A stretch of 64,000 nucleotides of DNA from Armatimonadetes bacterium Uphvl-Ar1 (lineage in GTDB: Bacteria > Armatimonadota > Fimbriimonadia > Fimbriimonadales > Fimbriimonadaceae). Both the position numbers and the translations under genes were made by a program. The notes under the pieces are model-generated. The model saw only the letters and a program-made list of their open reading frames with translations, did not search any database and was not told where the DNA came from. Positions 46,270 through 55,168 of this stretch are shown piece by piece (position 1 is the first letter of the stretch; every line of letters starts with the position of its first letter). Location of the stretch: contig CP021423.1 in assembly GCA_002162075.1 (NCBI GenBank), forward strand, positions 992,001 through 1,056,000, read 5' to 3'.

Positions 46270-48513
46270 TCAATTCTTGGATGGTCGGTCATGTCGGTCT
46301 GACTTTCCACCCGAAACAAGCGATCCGCTGGCGGGATTGAGAGTCAAGATGACCGCGCTGTATGGGCCGAGGGCGAAGGTGCCACGGTAGCCCAGCCCGT
46401 GGAGGGGGTTTGCTTGGGCGGTGACACCAGCAGTAAACGTGTTGGAGTAATCGCTTCCGTAGCCGTTCCAGTCGCTGTTGAAGACGACCGACCAGTTACC
46501 AGCCCGGGGAAGACCGATCGTGTAGTTCGCAAAGCTTGTGTTGCTGAAATTGACAAGCACAACGACGTCGTCACCGGCACCGCCCTGATCCCAGCGATGA
46601 TATGCGGCGACCTTAGCTCCACTGTTCACATGGAAGAGGTTAAGGTTCGGTCCGGAAAGTCCTTTGGTTGTTCCGCTTCGGTTGAGGCGAAGATTGATGA
46701 GGTCTTTGTAAAGCTGGCGGACTCCGGCAAAGGTGACTTCCTTTGACCAGTCAATTGGGTCCGTATCTTGGAAAAAGCCGTCTTCAAGGATTTCTTGGCC
46801 TTGGAAGATCATCGGGATTCCGGGGGTCGTCATCGTGACAACTGCGCCAAGGGTGGAGCGTTTGCGGGCCCAATATGAGCCTGGATTGCCGGGATCAATT
46901 TCTTGGGGCACACGGGAGCGTCCGTTTGCGACTTCGTCGTGAGACTCGGTGTAGATCACCCGTTGGAGCCATTGACCGTTATAGTTCTGGGTCAGGGCGG
47001 TGACAAGATCGTTCATGTTTCGATTGTTGTCGCTCGGGGTGGTCATGAGCGGGCGCATCGGGTGGACGAAGTTGGGTGACCATTGGGAATCAAACCCTGC
47101 TCCGCCGGCTCCGGTGGTTCTTGTGATCCACTCGTTAGATTGCAAGTCCTCAGCGATATTGAGTTTCCAGGGTTGTCGTGCATCAATTTCGTTGTTGACC
47201 CATTGCATCAGCGACCAACCGTCGGGATTGTCGCCCCAGTTGGTTCGTCGGATGTTGAGGGTGCTATCCCATCGGAATCCATCGAGGCGGAATTCTTCGA
47301 GAAACATGAGGGCGTTGTCGCGGATGTATTGGCGGACAAATCCTCGACCGAAATCGGGTCGGGTATCTCCCCACGGGGTGATGGCGCGGTCGTCGTTGTA
47401 GAAGAAGATTCCGCCGCGATTGTTCTCGCTCCAACCGTCGTAACGCCAGATATCAAGATCGCTGGGGCCGTAGTGGTTGTGGACAATGTCCAGCAAGACG
47501 GCGATGCCTCGGCTATGCGCTTCATTGACGAATCTTTTCAGTCCATCGGGCCCGCCGTAAGCAGATTCGACGGCGAATGGGTGGGATGGATTGTAACCCC
47601 AACTGAAATCACCAGCAAATTCGTTGACAGGTAGGAGTTTGATGGCGGTCACGCCGAGGTCTTGAAGATAGTCGAGGCGTTGGATTGCTGAATTGAAGTT
47701 GCCGGGAGCACCGCCGGGCGTGTCGTTGAACGTCCCGATATGCATTTGGTAGATGACGGTGTTGTTCCAGGAGGGAGTCGAGAAATTGTTTGATGTCCAG
47801 TTGAACGCTTTTTGATCGTAGATGACGCTATCGCCGACTGAGTTGGTGACACGAGGGCCGTACGGGTCGGTGCGCCACAGGGTTTGGGTTCCGTTCCGGA
47901 TGACATATTTGTATCTTTGTCCGGTGAGGGCACCGCGGATGAAGACGGAACGGTATCCGTTGCCTTCGGATTGCATGGGGGCGGCGAGTCCGTTCCAGCT
48001 GTTGAAATCCCCGGCGGCATGGACAGAGTTGGCAAACGGGGCATAGGTGCGGAAGCTCGTGCCGTCTTGGGCGGGGATGCTTCCCATTCCTTGGACGTGG
48101 CTGGCGACGACGTTGCGGGAAATTGTGAATGTATAGAGGCACGCAGTTCGGGTGTAGATTCCGAAATAGACACGTCCATTGATTAGCTTGACGGTAGTGG
48201 TGTTTGAAAGCGATCTGGAACCACCGGTTCCGTTTGTGTTGAAGAAGGCTGAGATATCGAAATTAGTTTGCGAGGGCAGTGATCCTTGTTTGATGAACAG
48301 GTCAATAAGCCCTCTGCGCTGTTGAAAGTCTATTTTGAGTTCACCATGTTGGCCAAGGACGTCAACAGAATAGTATTTCCAACCACGAGTGAGGATGCTA
48401 TCTTGGATTCTCCATGGCCCTTCGCCGGTGAGATGATTGACCGATTGGGCGAGCGCGTTTGTGCAGAACAGTGTGGCAACGGCAAAGAGAATGGCGGAAC
48501 GAATCGCTTTCAT
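46270..48513 (-). CDS. Secreted GH13 alpha-glucan-active enzyme with CBM48-like domain
   Basis: 747 residues. Signal peptide (1-22, NALA-Q). Residues ~25-125 form a pre-peptidase-C-like beta domain, ~140-225 a CBM48/E-set domain (FANSVHAAGDFNSWNGLAAP), ~240-620 the GH13 barrel and the rest a C-terminal beta domain. GH13 motifs: DIVHNHYGP, GFRWDSTLNI (nucleophile Asp near 412), NIAEDL (acid Glu near 453) and ESHDEV (near 523). Motifs favour the branching-enzyme/trehalohydrolase group, which is usually cytoplasmic. The substrate is alpha-1,4-glucan by family. ATG 48513 has a GAGGACAC ribosome site. Confidence 0.9.
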   Translation of the reverse strand: MKAIRSAILFAVATLFCTNALAQSVNHLTGEGPWRIQDSILTRGWKYYSVDVLGQHGELKIDFQQRRGLIDLFIKQGSLPSQTNFDISAFFNTNGTGGSRSLSNTTTVKLINGRVYFGIYTRTACLYTFTISRNVVASHVQGMGSIPAQDGTSFRTYAPFANSVHAAGDFNSWNGLAAPMQSEGNGYRSVFIRGALTGQRYKYVIRNGTQTLWRTDPYGPRVTNSVGDSVIYDQKAFNWTSNNFSTPSWNNTVIYQMHIGTFNDTPGGAPGNFNSAIQRLDYLQDLGVTAIKLLPVNEFAGDFSWGYNPSHPFAVESAYGGPDGLKRFVNEAHSRGIAVLLDIVHNHYGPSDLDIWRYDGWSENNRGGIFFYNDDRAITPWGDTRPDFGRGFVRQYIRDNALMFLEEFRLDGFRWDSTLNIRRTNWGDNPDGWSLMQWVNNEIDARQPWKLNIAEDLQSNEWITRTTGAGGAGFDSQWSPNFVHPMRPLMTTPSDNNRNMNDLVTALTQNYNGQWLQRVIYTESHDEVANGRSRVPQEIDPGNPGSYWARKRSTLGAVVTMTTPGIPMIFQGQEILEDGFFQDTDPIDWSKEVTFAGVRQLYKDLINLRLNRSGTTKGLSGPNLNLFHVNSGAKVAAYHRWDQGGAGDDVVVLVNFSNTSFANYTIGLPRAGNWSVVFNSDWNGYGSDYSNTFTAGVTAQANPLHGLGYRGTFALGPYSAVILTLNPASGSLVSGGKSDRHDRPSKN

Positions 48514-48637
48514 GTGTCCTCTCAAGATTCTTCAGTGAGCTGGGTGCTTGTTGAAGAATACGTATTCTTGACGGGATTATCTCACAAATTGTTCTTGATT
48601 TGTGCTGGTAATGATATGGGGAGAGCAGAGCGGATAG

Positions 48638-49120
48638 CTAGTCGCCGATGATCTGCTTGAATTCTGGCCGGTTGATGTACTCGCGGAGGTCTTCGTCGTT
48701 CTGCGCGAATGCTTCGACGGGGAAGCCGAGATCTTTTGAGATTTGGATTTGTTCAAAGACGCCCTTGTCGTAGCCTTGGAGGGCATACCCGCAGGCAAGA
48801 TTGTAGTGGATGATGCTGGGTTCGTGGCCAAAGTTTTTTGAATTCAGGAAGCTTCGGCGGGCGGCGTCGAATTCACCAAGGTAGTGTTGTGAGAGGCCGA
48901 GGTAGAACCATCCGTCCGGGTCTTCGGGGTCTTCGCTGAGGATTTCGAGATTCTTCTCTTTGGAAAGCTCCCATTCTTTGTTGCTGAAGGCGTCTTGGGC
49001 GATGACACGAACTTCTTCGGATTGGTTTTGGATGACCTTGGTATGGGTGGCCCAGGCCACGGCGCATCCGGCGGCGAGGATTGAGATCAATGAGACAAAC
49101 CATCCGAGTTTGAGAATCAT
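48638..49120 (-). CDS. Membrane-anchored TPR protein
   Basis: 160 residues. An N-terminal hydrophobic segment (residues 4-24; a Cys at 19 could be a lipobox in AAGC) is followed by TPR-like helices (PDGWFYLGLSQHYLGEFDAA, IHYNLACGYALQGYDKGVFE). TPR repeats mediate protein contacts; the partner is unknown. A TAAAGT box lies 8 bases before the ATG; AAGGAG lies too far upstream to act as the ribosome site. Confidence 0.75.
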   Translation of the reverse strand: MILKLGWFVSLISILAAGCAVAWATHTKVIQNQSEEVRVIAQDAFSNKEWELSKEKNLEILSEDPEDPDGWFYLGLSQHYLGEFDAARRSFLNSKNFGHEPSIIHYNLACGYALQGYDKGVFEQIQISKDLGFPVEAFAQNDEDLREYINRPEFKQIIGD

Positions 49121-49151
49121 CTTTGGTTACTTTACTCCTTGATAGAACGTT

Positions 49152-49331
49152 ATGGTTCCCAGGGATTATGGTCTTTTGTTGAAGTTTCTTCTTAAAGGTG
49201 AGAGACAGTTGAGGGGTTTGGTTCGTTTGAAGGAGTGCATCAGGTCCGGTCAGCGTAGAGTTGGCAGGGTGACTGGTAGAATGAGGGAGCGCGTCTCAAT
49301 GGAGCGGCGGGCGATCAACACACGAGGTTAA
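49152..49331 (+). CDS. Possible 59-residue Arg-rich protein ahead of pdhA
   Basis: An ATG-initiated frame (MVPRDYGLLLKFLLKGERQL...) of 59 codons ends 4 bases before the pdhA GTG. It is unusually rich in arginine and has no membrane helix. It could be a small upstream gene coupled to pdhA or only chance open frame in the pdhA leader. No ribosome site is clear. Confidence 0.3.
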   Translation: MVPRDYGLLLKFLLKGERQLRGLVRLKECIRSGQRRVGRVTGRMRERVSMERRAINTRG

Positions 49332-49335
49332 TTGA

Positions 49336-50349
49336 GTGGCGAAGGCCAAATTGGAAGAAATTGAAAGCCCGGCAATGCTCGAAGAGTTTTATCGTCAGAT
49401 GCTCTTCATCCGGCGATTTGAAGAGAAGTGCAATGTGGCTTACCGGCTTGGAAAGATCGGTGGATACATGCACACTTATGTTGGGATGGAAGCGACGGCG
49501 GTAGGAATCCACCACGCGATCAAGCCAACGTATGACTACATGATTACGGCATATCGTGATCACCCGCAACCTTTGTTGCTCGGTACGGATCCCGTCAAGG
49601 TTATGGCTGAGATCATGGGCCGGTCTGATGGGATGAGCCGTGGTAAGGGTGGTTCGATGCACGTCTATGATATCGAGCGCGGTTTTTACGGCGGTTGGGG
49701 GATTGTTGGCGGTCATATTCCGATTGGTGGCGGTTTGGCATTTGCGAGCAAGTATCGCAATGAAGATCGAGTCACCATTTGTTTGCTAGGCGATGGAGCG
49801 GCTAACCAAGGCGTTGTTTTTGAAACAATGAACATGGCTGCACTGTGGGATTTGCCGATCATTTTCTGCATTGAAAACAACGAGTTTGCGATGGGCACCC
49901 GATTGGAATATCACGCAGCGGATACTGAGCTATACAAGCGCGGTGAGCCGTTCGGGATCAAGAGTGAGCGGATTGACGGGATGGACGTCTTGAGTTTCCA
50001 TAAGGACATGCAACGGATTGTTGACTGGACTCGGGAAAATCAGAAGCCGTACTGGGTTGAGATCATGAACTATCGGTTTAATGGTCATGGTGCGGCAGAC
50101 AATGACCGCGAGCTATACCGAACGAAAGCCGAAGAGTCGGAAGCGATGAAGCGCGACCCAATCGCTCGGTTGGAAGAGATCATGCTCAAGCGGAACGTGA
50201 TGACTCGCGAGAAGATGGAGGCGATTGACGAAGAGTTGACCGATCAAGTCGAAGCGATTTATGAGCAGGCTGATGCTTCGCCGTTCCCCGATGCGAGTGA
50301 GGTTTACGACAACGTTTATACCGATATGGAACCGGAGAAAGGACACTAA
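49336..50349 (+). CDS. pdhA: Pyruvate dehydrogenase E1 component alpha subunit
   Basis: 337 residues. GTG start. The TPP-binding motif GDGAANQGVVFETMNMAALW runs into FCIENN, and the conserved YRDHPQPLLLGTDP and SRGKGGSMHVYD segments are present. It decarboxylates pyruvate as an alpha2-beta2 enzyme with PdhB. Its stop is one base before the pdhB ATG. No E2 (lipoyl acyltransferase) or E3 gene follows within the window, where it is often next. Confidence 0.96.
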   Translation: MAKAKLEEIESPAMLEEFYRQMLFIRRFEEKCNVAYRLGKIGGYMHTYVGMEATAVGIHHAIKPTYDYMITAYRDHPQPLLLGTDPVKVMAEIMGRSDGMSRGKGGSMHVYDIERGFYGGWGIVGGHIPIGGGLAFASKYRNEDRVTICLLGDGAANQGVVFETMNMAALWDLPIIFCIENNEFAMGTRLEYHAADTELYKRGEPFGIKSERIDGMDVLSFHKDMQRIVDWTRENQKPYWVEIMNYRFNGHGAADNDRELYRTKAEESEAMKRDPIARLEEIMLKRNVMTREKMEAIDEELTDQVEAIYEQADASPFPDASEVYDNVYTDMEPEKGH

Positions 50350-50350
50350 G

Positions 50351-51346
50351 ATGGCGGCAGTAGAAGTAGCAACTCAAACGATGAGTTACCGAGACGCCAT
50401 TAGTAAGGTGCTCTCCGAAGAAATTGAAGCGAATCCGGATGTCTTCATCATGGGTGAAGACATTGGTCGCTACCAAGGCACGTTCCGAGTAACCCAAGGC
50501 ATGTTTGATAAGTACGGCGAGAAGCGAATCATTGATACGCCGATCACGGAAGCCGGCTTTACTGGTATCGCGATTGGTGCCGCAATGGCGGGACTCCGTC
50601 CAGTTGTCGAGATGATGACCATGTCCTTCTCCATTTTGGCGATGGATCAGATCATCAACCATGCGGCGAAGATCCACTACATGACTGGTGGACAAGCTAA
50701 GTGCCCGCTCGTTATTCGTGGACCCGGCGGTGCGGCCAAGCAGTTATCGGCTCAGCACACGCACTGTTTGGAAGGGTGGTATGCCCACGCTCCGGGATTG
50801 AAGGTCGTTGCACCGGCAACGGCGATTGATGCCTACGGAATGCTTCGGCAGGCGATTCGCGATGATAATCCGGTGATCTTCACGGAAAATCCAGGACTCT
50901 ACACCGTTATGGGTGAAGTTCCCGATAACCGAGAGTTTGTCGTTCCGTTTGGTAAAGCAAATATCTTGCGCGAAGGAACAGATGTGAGTTTGGTCGGATA
51001 TAGCCGGATGACTCAGATCAACTTGGCGGCGGCAGAAAAGCTATCCGAACAGGGAATCAGTGCGGAAGTTGTAGACGTTCGCTCGCTCAGTCCGCTAGAC
51101 ATGACAACAATCAACGCGAGTGTGGCGAAGACTCACCGCGCGGTTGTGGTTTATGAAGACTGGAAGTTCGGTGGTTTTGGCGGCGAAATTGCTTCCCGAA
51201 TCGCAGAAGAGAGCTTCGATGATCTCGATGCTCCGGTTGTTCGTTGTGGCGGATTAAATGTTCCGACACCTTATGCGCGCAACCTGGAACTTGAATGCAT
51301 TCCGGATGTAGACGACGTAATTGCGGCTGTCCAAAAACTGGGCTGA
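50351..51346 (+). CDS. pdhB: Pyruvate dehydrogenase E1 component beta subunit
   Basis: 331 residues from ATG 50351. Typical transketolase-like pyrimidine domain (VFIMGEDIGRYQGTFRVTQG, DTPITEAGFTGIAIGAAMAG) and C-terminal domain (DVRSLSPLDMTTINASVAKT, YEDWKFGGFGGEIASRIAEE). It forms the E1 heterotetramer with PdhA. Ends the operon at a strong intrinsic terminator. Confidence 0.96.
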   Translation: MAAVEVATQTMSYRDAISKVLSEEIEANPDVFIMGEDIGRYQGTFRVTQGMFDKYGEKRIIDTPITEAGFTGIAIGAAMAGLRPVVEMMTMSFSILAMDQIINHAAKIHYMTGGQAKCPLVIRGPGGAAKQLSAQHTHCLEGWYAHAPGLKVVAPATAIDAYGMLRQAIRDDNPVIFTENPGLYTVMGEVPDNREFVVPFGKANILREGTDVSLVGYSRMTQINLAAAEKLSEQGISAEVVDVRSLSPLDMTTINASVAKTHRAVVVYEDWKFGGFGGEIASRIAEESFDDLDAPVVRCGGLNVPTPYARNLELECIPDVDDVIAAVQKLG

Positions 51347-51367
51347 GTTCGTAATCCTTTGAAACTG

Positions 51368-51402
51368 ATCCCTTAGAACGATAAGTTCTGAGGGATTTTT
51401 TT
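51368..51402 (+). terminator. Intrinsic terminator after pdhB
   Basis: A 12-bp stem (ATCCCTTAGAAC with GTTCTGAGGGAT, one T-G pair) has a GATAA loop and is followed by a run of seven T. A clear rho-independent terminator. Confidence 0.93.
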
Positions 51403-51808
51403 ATTTGGGGCGACCACTTTGATGGCTACGGTTTCGAATCGACATGGCGGTCAGGGCACTCATTCCTTGTGAAACATAGAACGGCCGAAGTGCCGAGTCA
51501 CAAGTGAGGTCAATCATATAGTAGTCGCTGAGTTTGAGGAGCATAAGTCGGATAAGCTCTTTGCCAATCCCTTGGCTCCGATATGAGGGTCTGACTTCAA
51601 GCAGCGGAATATAGGCACAAAGCACATCGTCCGTGATGGCGGTTATGAATCCGACAATTTCTTCGCCTTCTCGGGCGACGATCACTTCTGAACTTCCCAC
51701 CAGGATGCGGAGGTGGGTTTCGGGTGTTGGCGGCATGGGCCATCCCTCAAAGAATCCTGTGAGTTGATCGGCAGTGATGCCAGCTATGCGATCGGAATAA
51801 GTGACCAC
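51401..51808 (-). CDS. GNAT family N-acetyltransferase
   Basis: 135 residues from a GTG at 51808. GNAT core: VIVAREGEEIVGFITAI, then the acetyl-CoA loop VRPSYRSQGIGKELIRLMLL (motif A R-x-x-G-x-G/A) and the late YVSQGMSAL strand. The substrate is not predictable. The frame stays open upstream but would overlap mqnD. It is divergent from mqnD; its stop lies inside the pdhB terminator T run. Confidence 0.87.
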   Translation of the reverse strand: MVTYSDRIAGITADQLTGFFEGWPMPPTPETHLRILVGSSEVIVAREGEEIVGFITAITDDVLCAYIPLLEVRPSYRSQGIGKELIRLMLLKLSDYYMIDLTCDSALRPFYVSQGMSALTAMSIRNRSHQSGRPK

Positions 51809-51889
51809 ATGACTATTGTGCCGGAGAGCCGGGTGGGAATTCCGGTTTATCCCCAGGACATCTGAATTTTCAAGATAAAATGAAAATTG

Positions 51890-52735
51890 ATGAAAATTCG
51901 CCTTGGACACTCGCCTGACTCTGATGATGCGTTTATGTTTTGGGGGCTTGCCAGTGGGGCCGTTCAAAGTGAATTTGAATTTGAGCACATTCTGCGTGAT
52001 ATTCAGACATTGAACGATTGGGCTAAAGAAGGCAAGTTGGAGAGCTCGGCGGTGAGCGTCCATGCATTCGCCTATGTTGCCGATAAATATGCGTTGCTGC
52101 GGCACGGTGGTTCGTTTGGTGATAACTACGGCCCGATGATCGTAGCCGAGTCTGAGATTTCCCTAGATGATCTCAAAGAGATGGTTATCGCGGTGCCTGG
52201 GATTTTGACTTCGGCGTTTTTGCAGCTCAATCTCTGGTTTGAAGACCAGTTTGGTAGCGAAGTGAAGCCCATGTATGAAGTCGTTCCGTTTGATGAGATC
52301 ATTCCGGCAATCAAATCCGGCAAGTACAAGGCAGGTTTGATCATTCATGAAGGTCAGCTGACTTATGCCGAAGAGGGTCTTGTGGAACTCGCCAACATGG
52401 GCAAATGGTGGGGTGAGAAGACGGGCGGATTGCCTTTGCCGCTTGGGGTCAACGTTGTCCGCAAGGATTTGGGTGAAGATGCTTGTATTGAAGTGAGTCG
52501 GTGTATGCGCGAGTCAATTCAGGCGAGTCTTGATAACCGATCTACAGCGCTGGACTATGCTTTGCAATTTGCAAGGGGCATGGATGTCAAGACCAGCGAT
52601 ACATTTGTGGGAATGTATGTGAACGAAAGAACGCGGGATATGGGTGAAGAAGGCATTAAAGCGATTCGGTTGCTTTTGAGTGAAGGAGCGCGAATTGGTT
52701 TGGTTCCTGCGGTTGATGTCGCGGTAATAGACTGA
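51890..52735 (+). CDS. mqnD: 1,4-dihydroxy-6-naphthoate synthase MqnD (futalosine pathway)
   Basis: 281 residues. Periplasmic-binding-protein-like fold with the MqnA/MqnD start IRLGHSPDSDDAFMFWGLA, SSAVSVHAFAYVADKYALL and GLIIHEGQLTYAEEGL, matching MqnD more than MqnA. It converts cyclic dehypoxanthine futalosine to dihydroxynaphthoate in menaquinone synthesis. ATG 51890 with a TAAAAT box 8 bases upstream and no Shine-Dalgarno. A terminator follows at once. Confidence 0.88.
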   Translation: MKIRLGHSPDSDDAFMFWGLASGAVQSEFEFEHILRDIQTLNDWAKEGKLESSAVSVHAFAYVADKYALLRHGGSFGDNYGPMIVAESEISLDDLKEMVIAVPGILTSAFLQLNLWFEDQFGSEVKPMYEVVPFDEIIPAIKSGKYKAGLIIHEGQLTYAEEGLVELANMGKWWGEKTGGLPLPLGVNVVRKDLGEDACIEVSRCMRESIQASLDNRSTALDYALQFARGMDVKTSDTFVGMYVNERTRDMGEEGIKAIRLLLSEGARIGLVPAVDVAVID

Positions 52736-52748
52736 TCTCTCGATACGG

Positions 52749-52786
52749 TGCCTGGAGGAAGTCGAGGTATTTCTCCAGGCATTTTT
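52749..52786 (+). terminator. Intrinsic terminator after mqnD
   Basis: TGCCTGGAG (52749-52757) pairs with CTCCAGGCA (52773-52781) and is followed by TTTTT. Confidence 0.92.
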
Positions 52787-52830
52787 GTAGAAACTTTTCA
52801 GTAACTGTTGAGCGTTGTAATGATACGCAT

Positions 52831-55029
52831 ATGGGATTCACGGCATTTGCTCTGGCGTTGGCGGTTGCGGGACAAGATCAATCGGGCTTGGATGTTCGAC
52901 TTGATCAATTTTCGGCACGAGGTGATCGAGTGAGTTCGGTCGTCAAGCGACTTGCGGAGAAAAGTGGAGAGAATCTGTTGGTTCAGCGAGAGTTGATGAA
53001 CGAACCAATCTTTGCCGAAGTGCGAGGCAAAACTGTGCGCGAAGTCATGAATGCGTTAGCAACCGCGACGTACGGGCAATGGACATCACAAAACGGGGCG
53101 ATTACTTTGTCGCTTTCTGGGGAAGCTCGGGAAAAGAGCAATCGAATGCTCGCCGAACGCAACCAGAAACTCATTGCGAATTTGCAAAAGTCCATTGATG
53201 ATCTCAAAAAAGGGGGCTGGGGGTCAGATTCAGCGCGGGAGTACGTTGATCGAATAACGGATTTGAGGAAGCAGTACCGTGAGAGCGCGCAAACGGGTGA
53301 AGGCGATCGACCGACGATTGAAGTTGCTGGACCTTCTCCTAAGGGAGTGGAGCGGCTAGTTTTGGGGACAATCATGGAGCAGCTGACTCCTTCGCTCCTG
53401 GTGAATATGAAAGTTGGCGAAAAAGTTGTTTATAGTTCTGCTCCGAATCGGCTCCAAAAGAGGTACCCATCGGACATACGCTCGGTAGTGAATCTTTATG
53501 CCAAGGCGCATCAAGAGATTTTTGATGAATCAACTCGGAATGTTCGAGATGATTTTGGGGCAGATTGGAGGGGTTCGTTGGGGTTACCAACTTTTCGGAA
53601 TTTGAACATCACAAAACTCATTGCAACGGTGATGAGGGAGGATCGCGGGTGGATAGTTGGCTTCCAATTGGTTGATCCGGACGGTGCGGAATTGGCTTAT
53701 CATTCGCTCAGGGTTACTCCAAGTGGGTTAGAAGCTGAGCTGCCAAATGAGAACGATTCACAAGAAGAGCAGGGAGATCCGATACCACTCTCAGCACTCT
53801 CGCAAGAATTCTTGACTAAGAATGGGGTGGGTTCCAATTCTAATCAAATGTCGATGGGAATGGATGTTGGTGGTTCATTTGTGTTACTCAACGTGGGCAA
53901 TCCGGTTCGCCCCCCTGTTTATTCGCCGGAGTTGTGGAATCTCCTCGCAAACCCTGGTCAAGTTGATTTCTTGAGCGTTCTGGTTCCGGAGCTATTGAGA
54001 CATAAGTTTGGTGAACGGAGTTTTATCGCCGACGTGCCGGACGAGGTTTGGCAGAGGTTGGTCACAGGTGCCAGCGGAGCCGAAATGCGGGAGGAGTTTG
54101 CGATGCAAGCCCTGAGGGATTTCACTGAGGAAGTTGAGGTCGACGGCTTTGCGATTGTTCGGGCACAGGATACGATGGTCGTTTTGCAAAGTCGGGTTAA
54201 TCGAGATGATATGCAACGATTGACGAGTGCCGTCCATGGCCGGGGATTCGCCAGAGTAGCGGAAGTTGCAGAATATGCTTCAAAGCGCGGTGTCCGTCTT
54301 TTTGAACAATTACCAGACATGATGGTTTTTGCCCTTTCTATTCCATTCACGGTTGAGGATTTGATCTCGACATTTCGTTTGAATCTCGATTTGGCGGATT
54401 TCATTGTTGCGACCCCCGAGTTCAAGGCAAATACTGAGATGGGTTCAAAAACGTGGCTTTATGGCCAGATGAATCTGGGTCAACGGGCAGCCTATGAGCG
54501 AATGCTCTTTGCGAGCACACCAACGATTACGCAAGATTCTGGATCGTTTTCGATTGGGGTTTCGATGGGAGAGAGGCCACCCGAGAAACGGATGGCGGCT
54601 GATCGCGAACCTACGGAGCAGTTCGGAGCGGGGATACCCAACGAGACTGAGTTTCCTATGGAAGTCAAGCCATTTCCGGGTGTTTTAGGGAAGGTTAATA
54701 ATCATCCGAATGGGAGTTTGATGACGGCAGCCCAGCTAGGCGGGATGATCGGATTTGGAGAGGGAAGCACCGGGGAATTTCAGGTGACCCAGTTTGATGA
54801 GTATTATCAGGCGAAAGTTTCCAGCATCCAGTTTGTTGATCCGGTGACTCGTTATTCGATTCAAATGGCGGACGGTGTACTGGTGCCTCAAGCCCGGGCT
54901 TTGAAGTTCAATGATCTCGGGAGCGATATTTTGAGCAAAGCCGAGGAAGCGCGAAAGATGATGAGGGAGGCGGCTAAGAATATGGGCCGCCCAAGGCAGA
55001 ATGTTCCTCCAAACGACATGCGACGATAG
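52831..55029 (+). CDS. Large secreted STN-domain protein (family B member)
   Basis: 732 residues. A hydrophobic leader (1-14) is followed by an STN-like domain (residues ~20-95: SSVVKRLAEKSGENLLVQRE, GKTVREVMNALATATYGQWT), a charged helical linker (~100-155), then a long region of mixed structure and an acidic-to-basic C-terminus. Blocks such as YSPELWNLLANPGQVDFLSV and RDDMQRLTSAVHGRGFARVA correspond in order and spacing to blocks in the protein at 40911. There is no secretin pore domain, so it is not a channel. Likely periplasmic or surface; function unknown. Confidence 0.82.
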   Translation: MGFTAFALALAVAGQDQSGLDVRLDQFSARGDRVSSVVKRLAEKSGENLLVQRELMNEPIFAEVRGKTVREVMNALATATYGQWTSQNGAITLSLSGEAREKSNRMLAERNQKLIANLQKSIDDLKKGGWGSDSAREYVDRITDLRKQYRESAQTGEGDRPTIEVAGPSPKGVERLVLGTIMEQLTPSLLVNMKVGEKVVYSSAPNRLQKRYPSDIRSVVNLYAKAHQEIFDESTRNVRDDFGADWRGSLGLPTFRNLNITKLIATVMREDRGWIVGFQLVDPDGAELAYHSLRVTPSGLEAELPNENDSQEEQGDPIPLSALSQEFLTKNGVGSNSNQMSMGMDVGGSFVLLNVGNPVRPPVYSPELWNLLANPGQVDFLSVLVPELLRHKFGERSFIADVPDEVWQRLVTGASGAEMREEFAMQALRDFTEEVEVDGFAIVRAQDTMVVLQSRVNRDDMQRLTSAVHGRGFARVAEVAEYASKRGVRLFEQLPDMMVFALSIPFTVEDLISTFRLNLDLADFIVATPEFKANTEMGSKTWLYGQMNLGQRAAYERMLFASTPTITQDSGSFSIGVSMGERPPEKRMAADREPTEQFGAGIPNETEFPMEVKPFPGVLGKVNNHPNGSLMTAAQLGGMIGFGEGSTGEFQVTQFDEYYQAKVSSIQFVDPVTRYSIQMADGVLVPQARALKFNDLGSDILSKAEEARKMMREAAKNMGRPRQNVPPNDMRR

Positions 55030-55168
55030 TCACGTGAATTTAATTCGCTCAATGGCTCAGGAGAGTTAATATTTGGGCGAGAGCCGTACCCTTCACTTCG
55101 GGCCGGTTGGCTCCATAGAATTCCCTTCTTGCCTTGAGTTAAGGGTCCGAATTATGTAAAAGTGAAAC

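Noticed and set aside
49121-49335. tRNA or other structured RNA in the pdhA leader
   Set aside because: No cloverleaf or conserved T-loop sequence could be formed.
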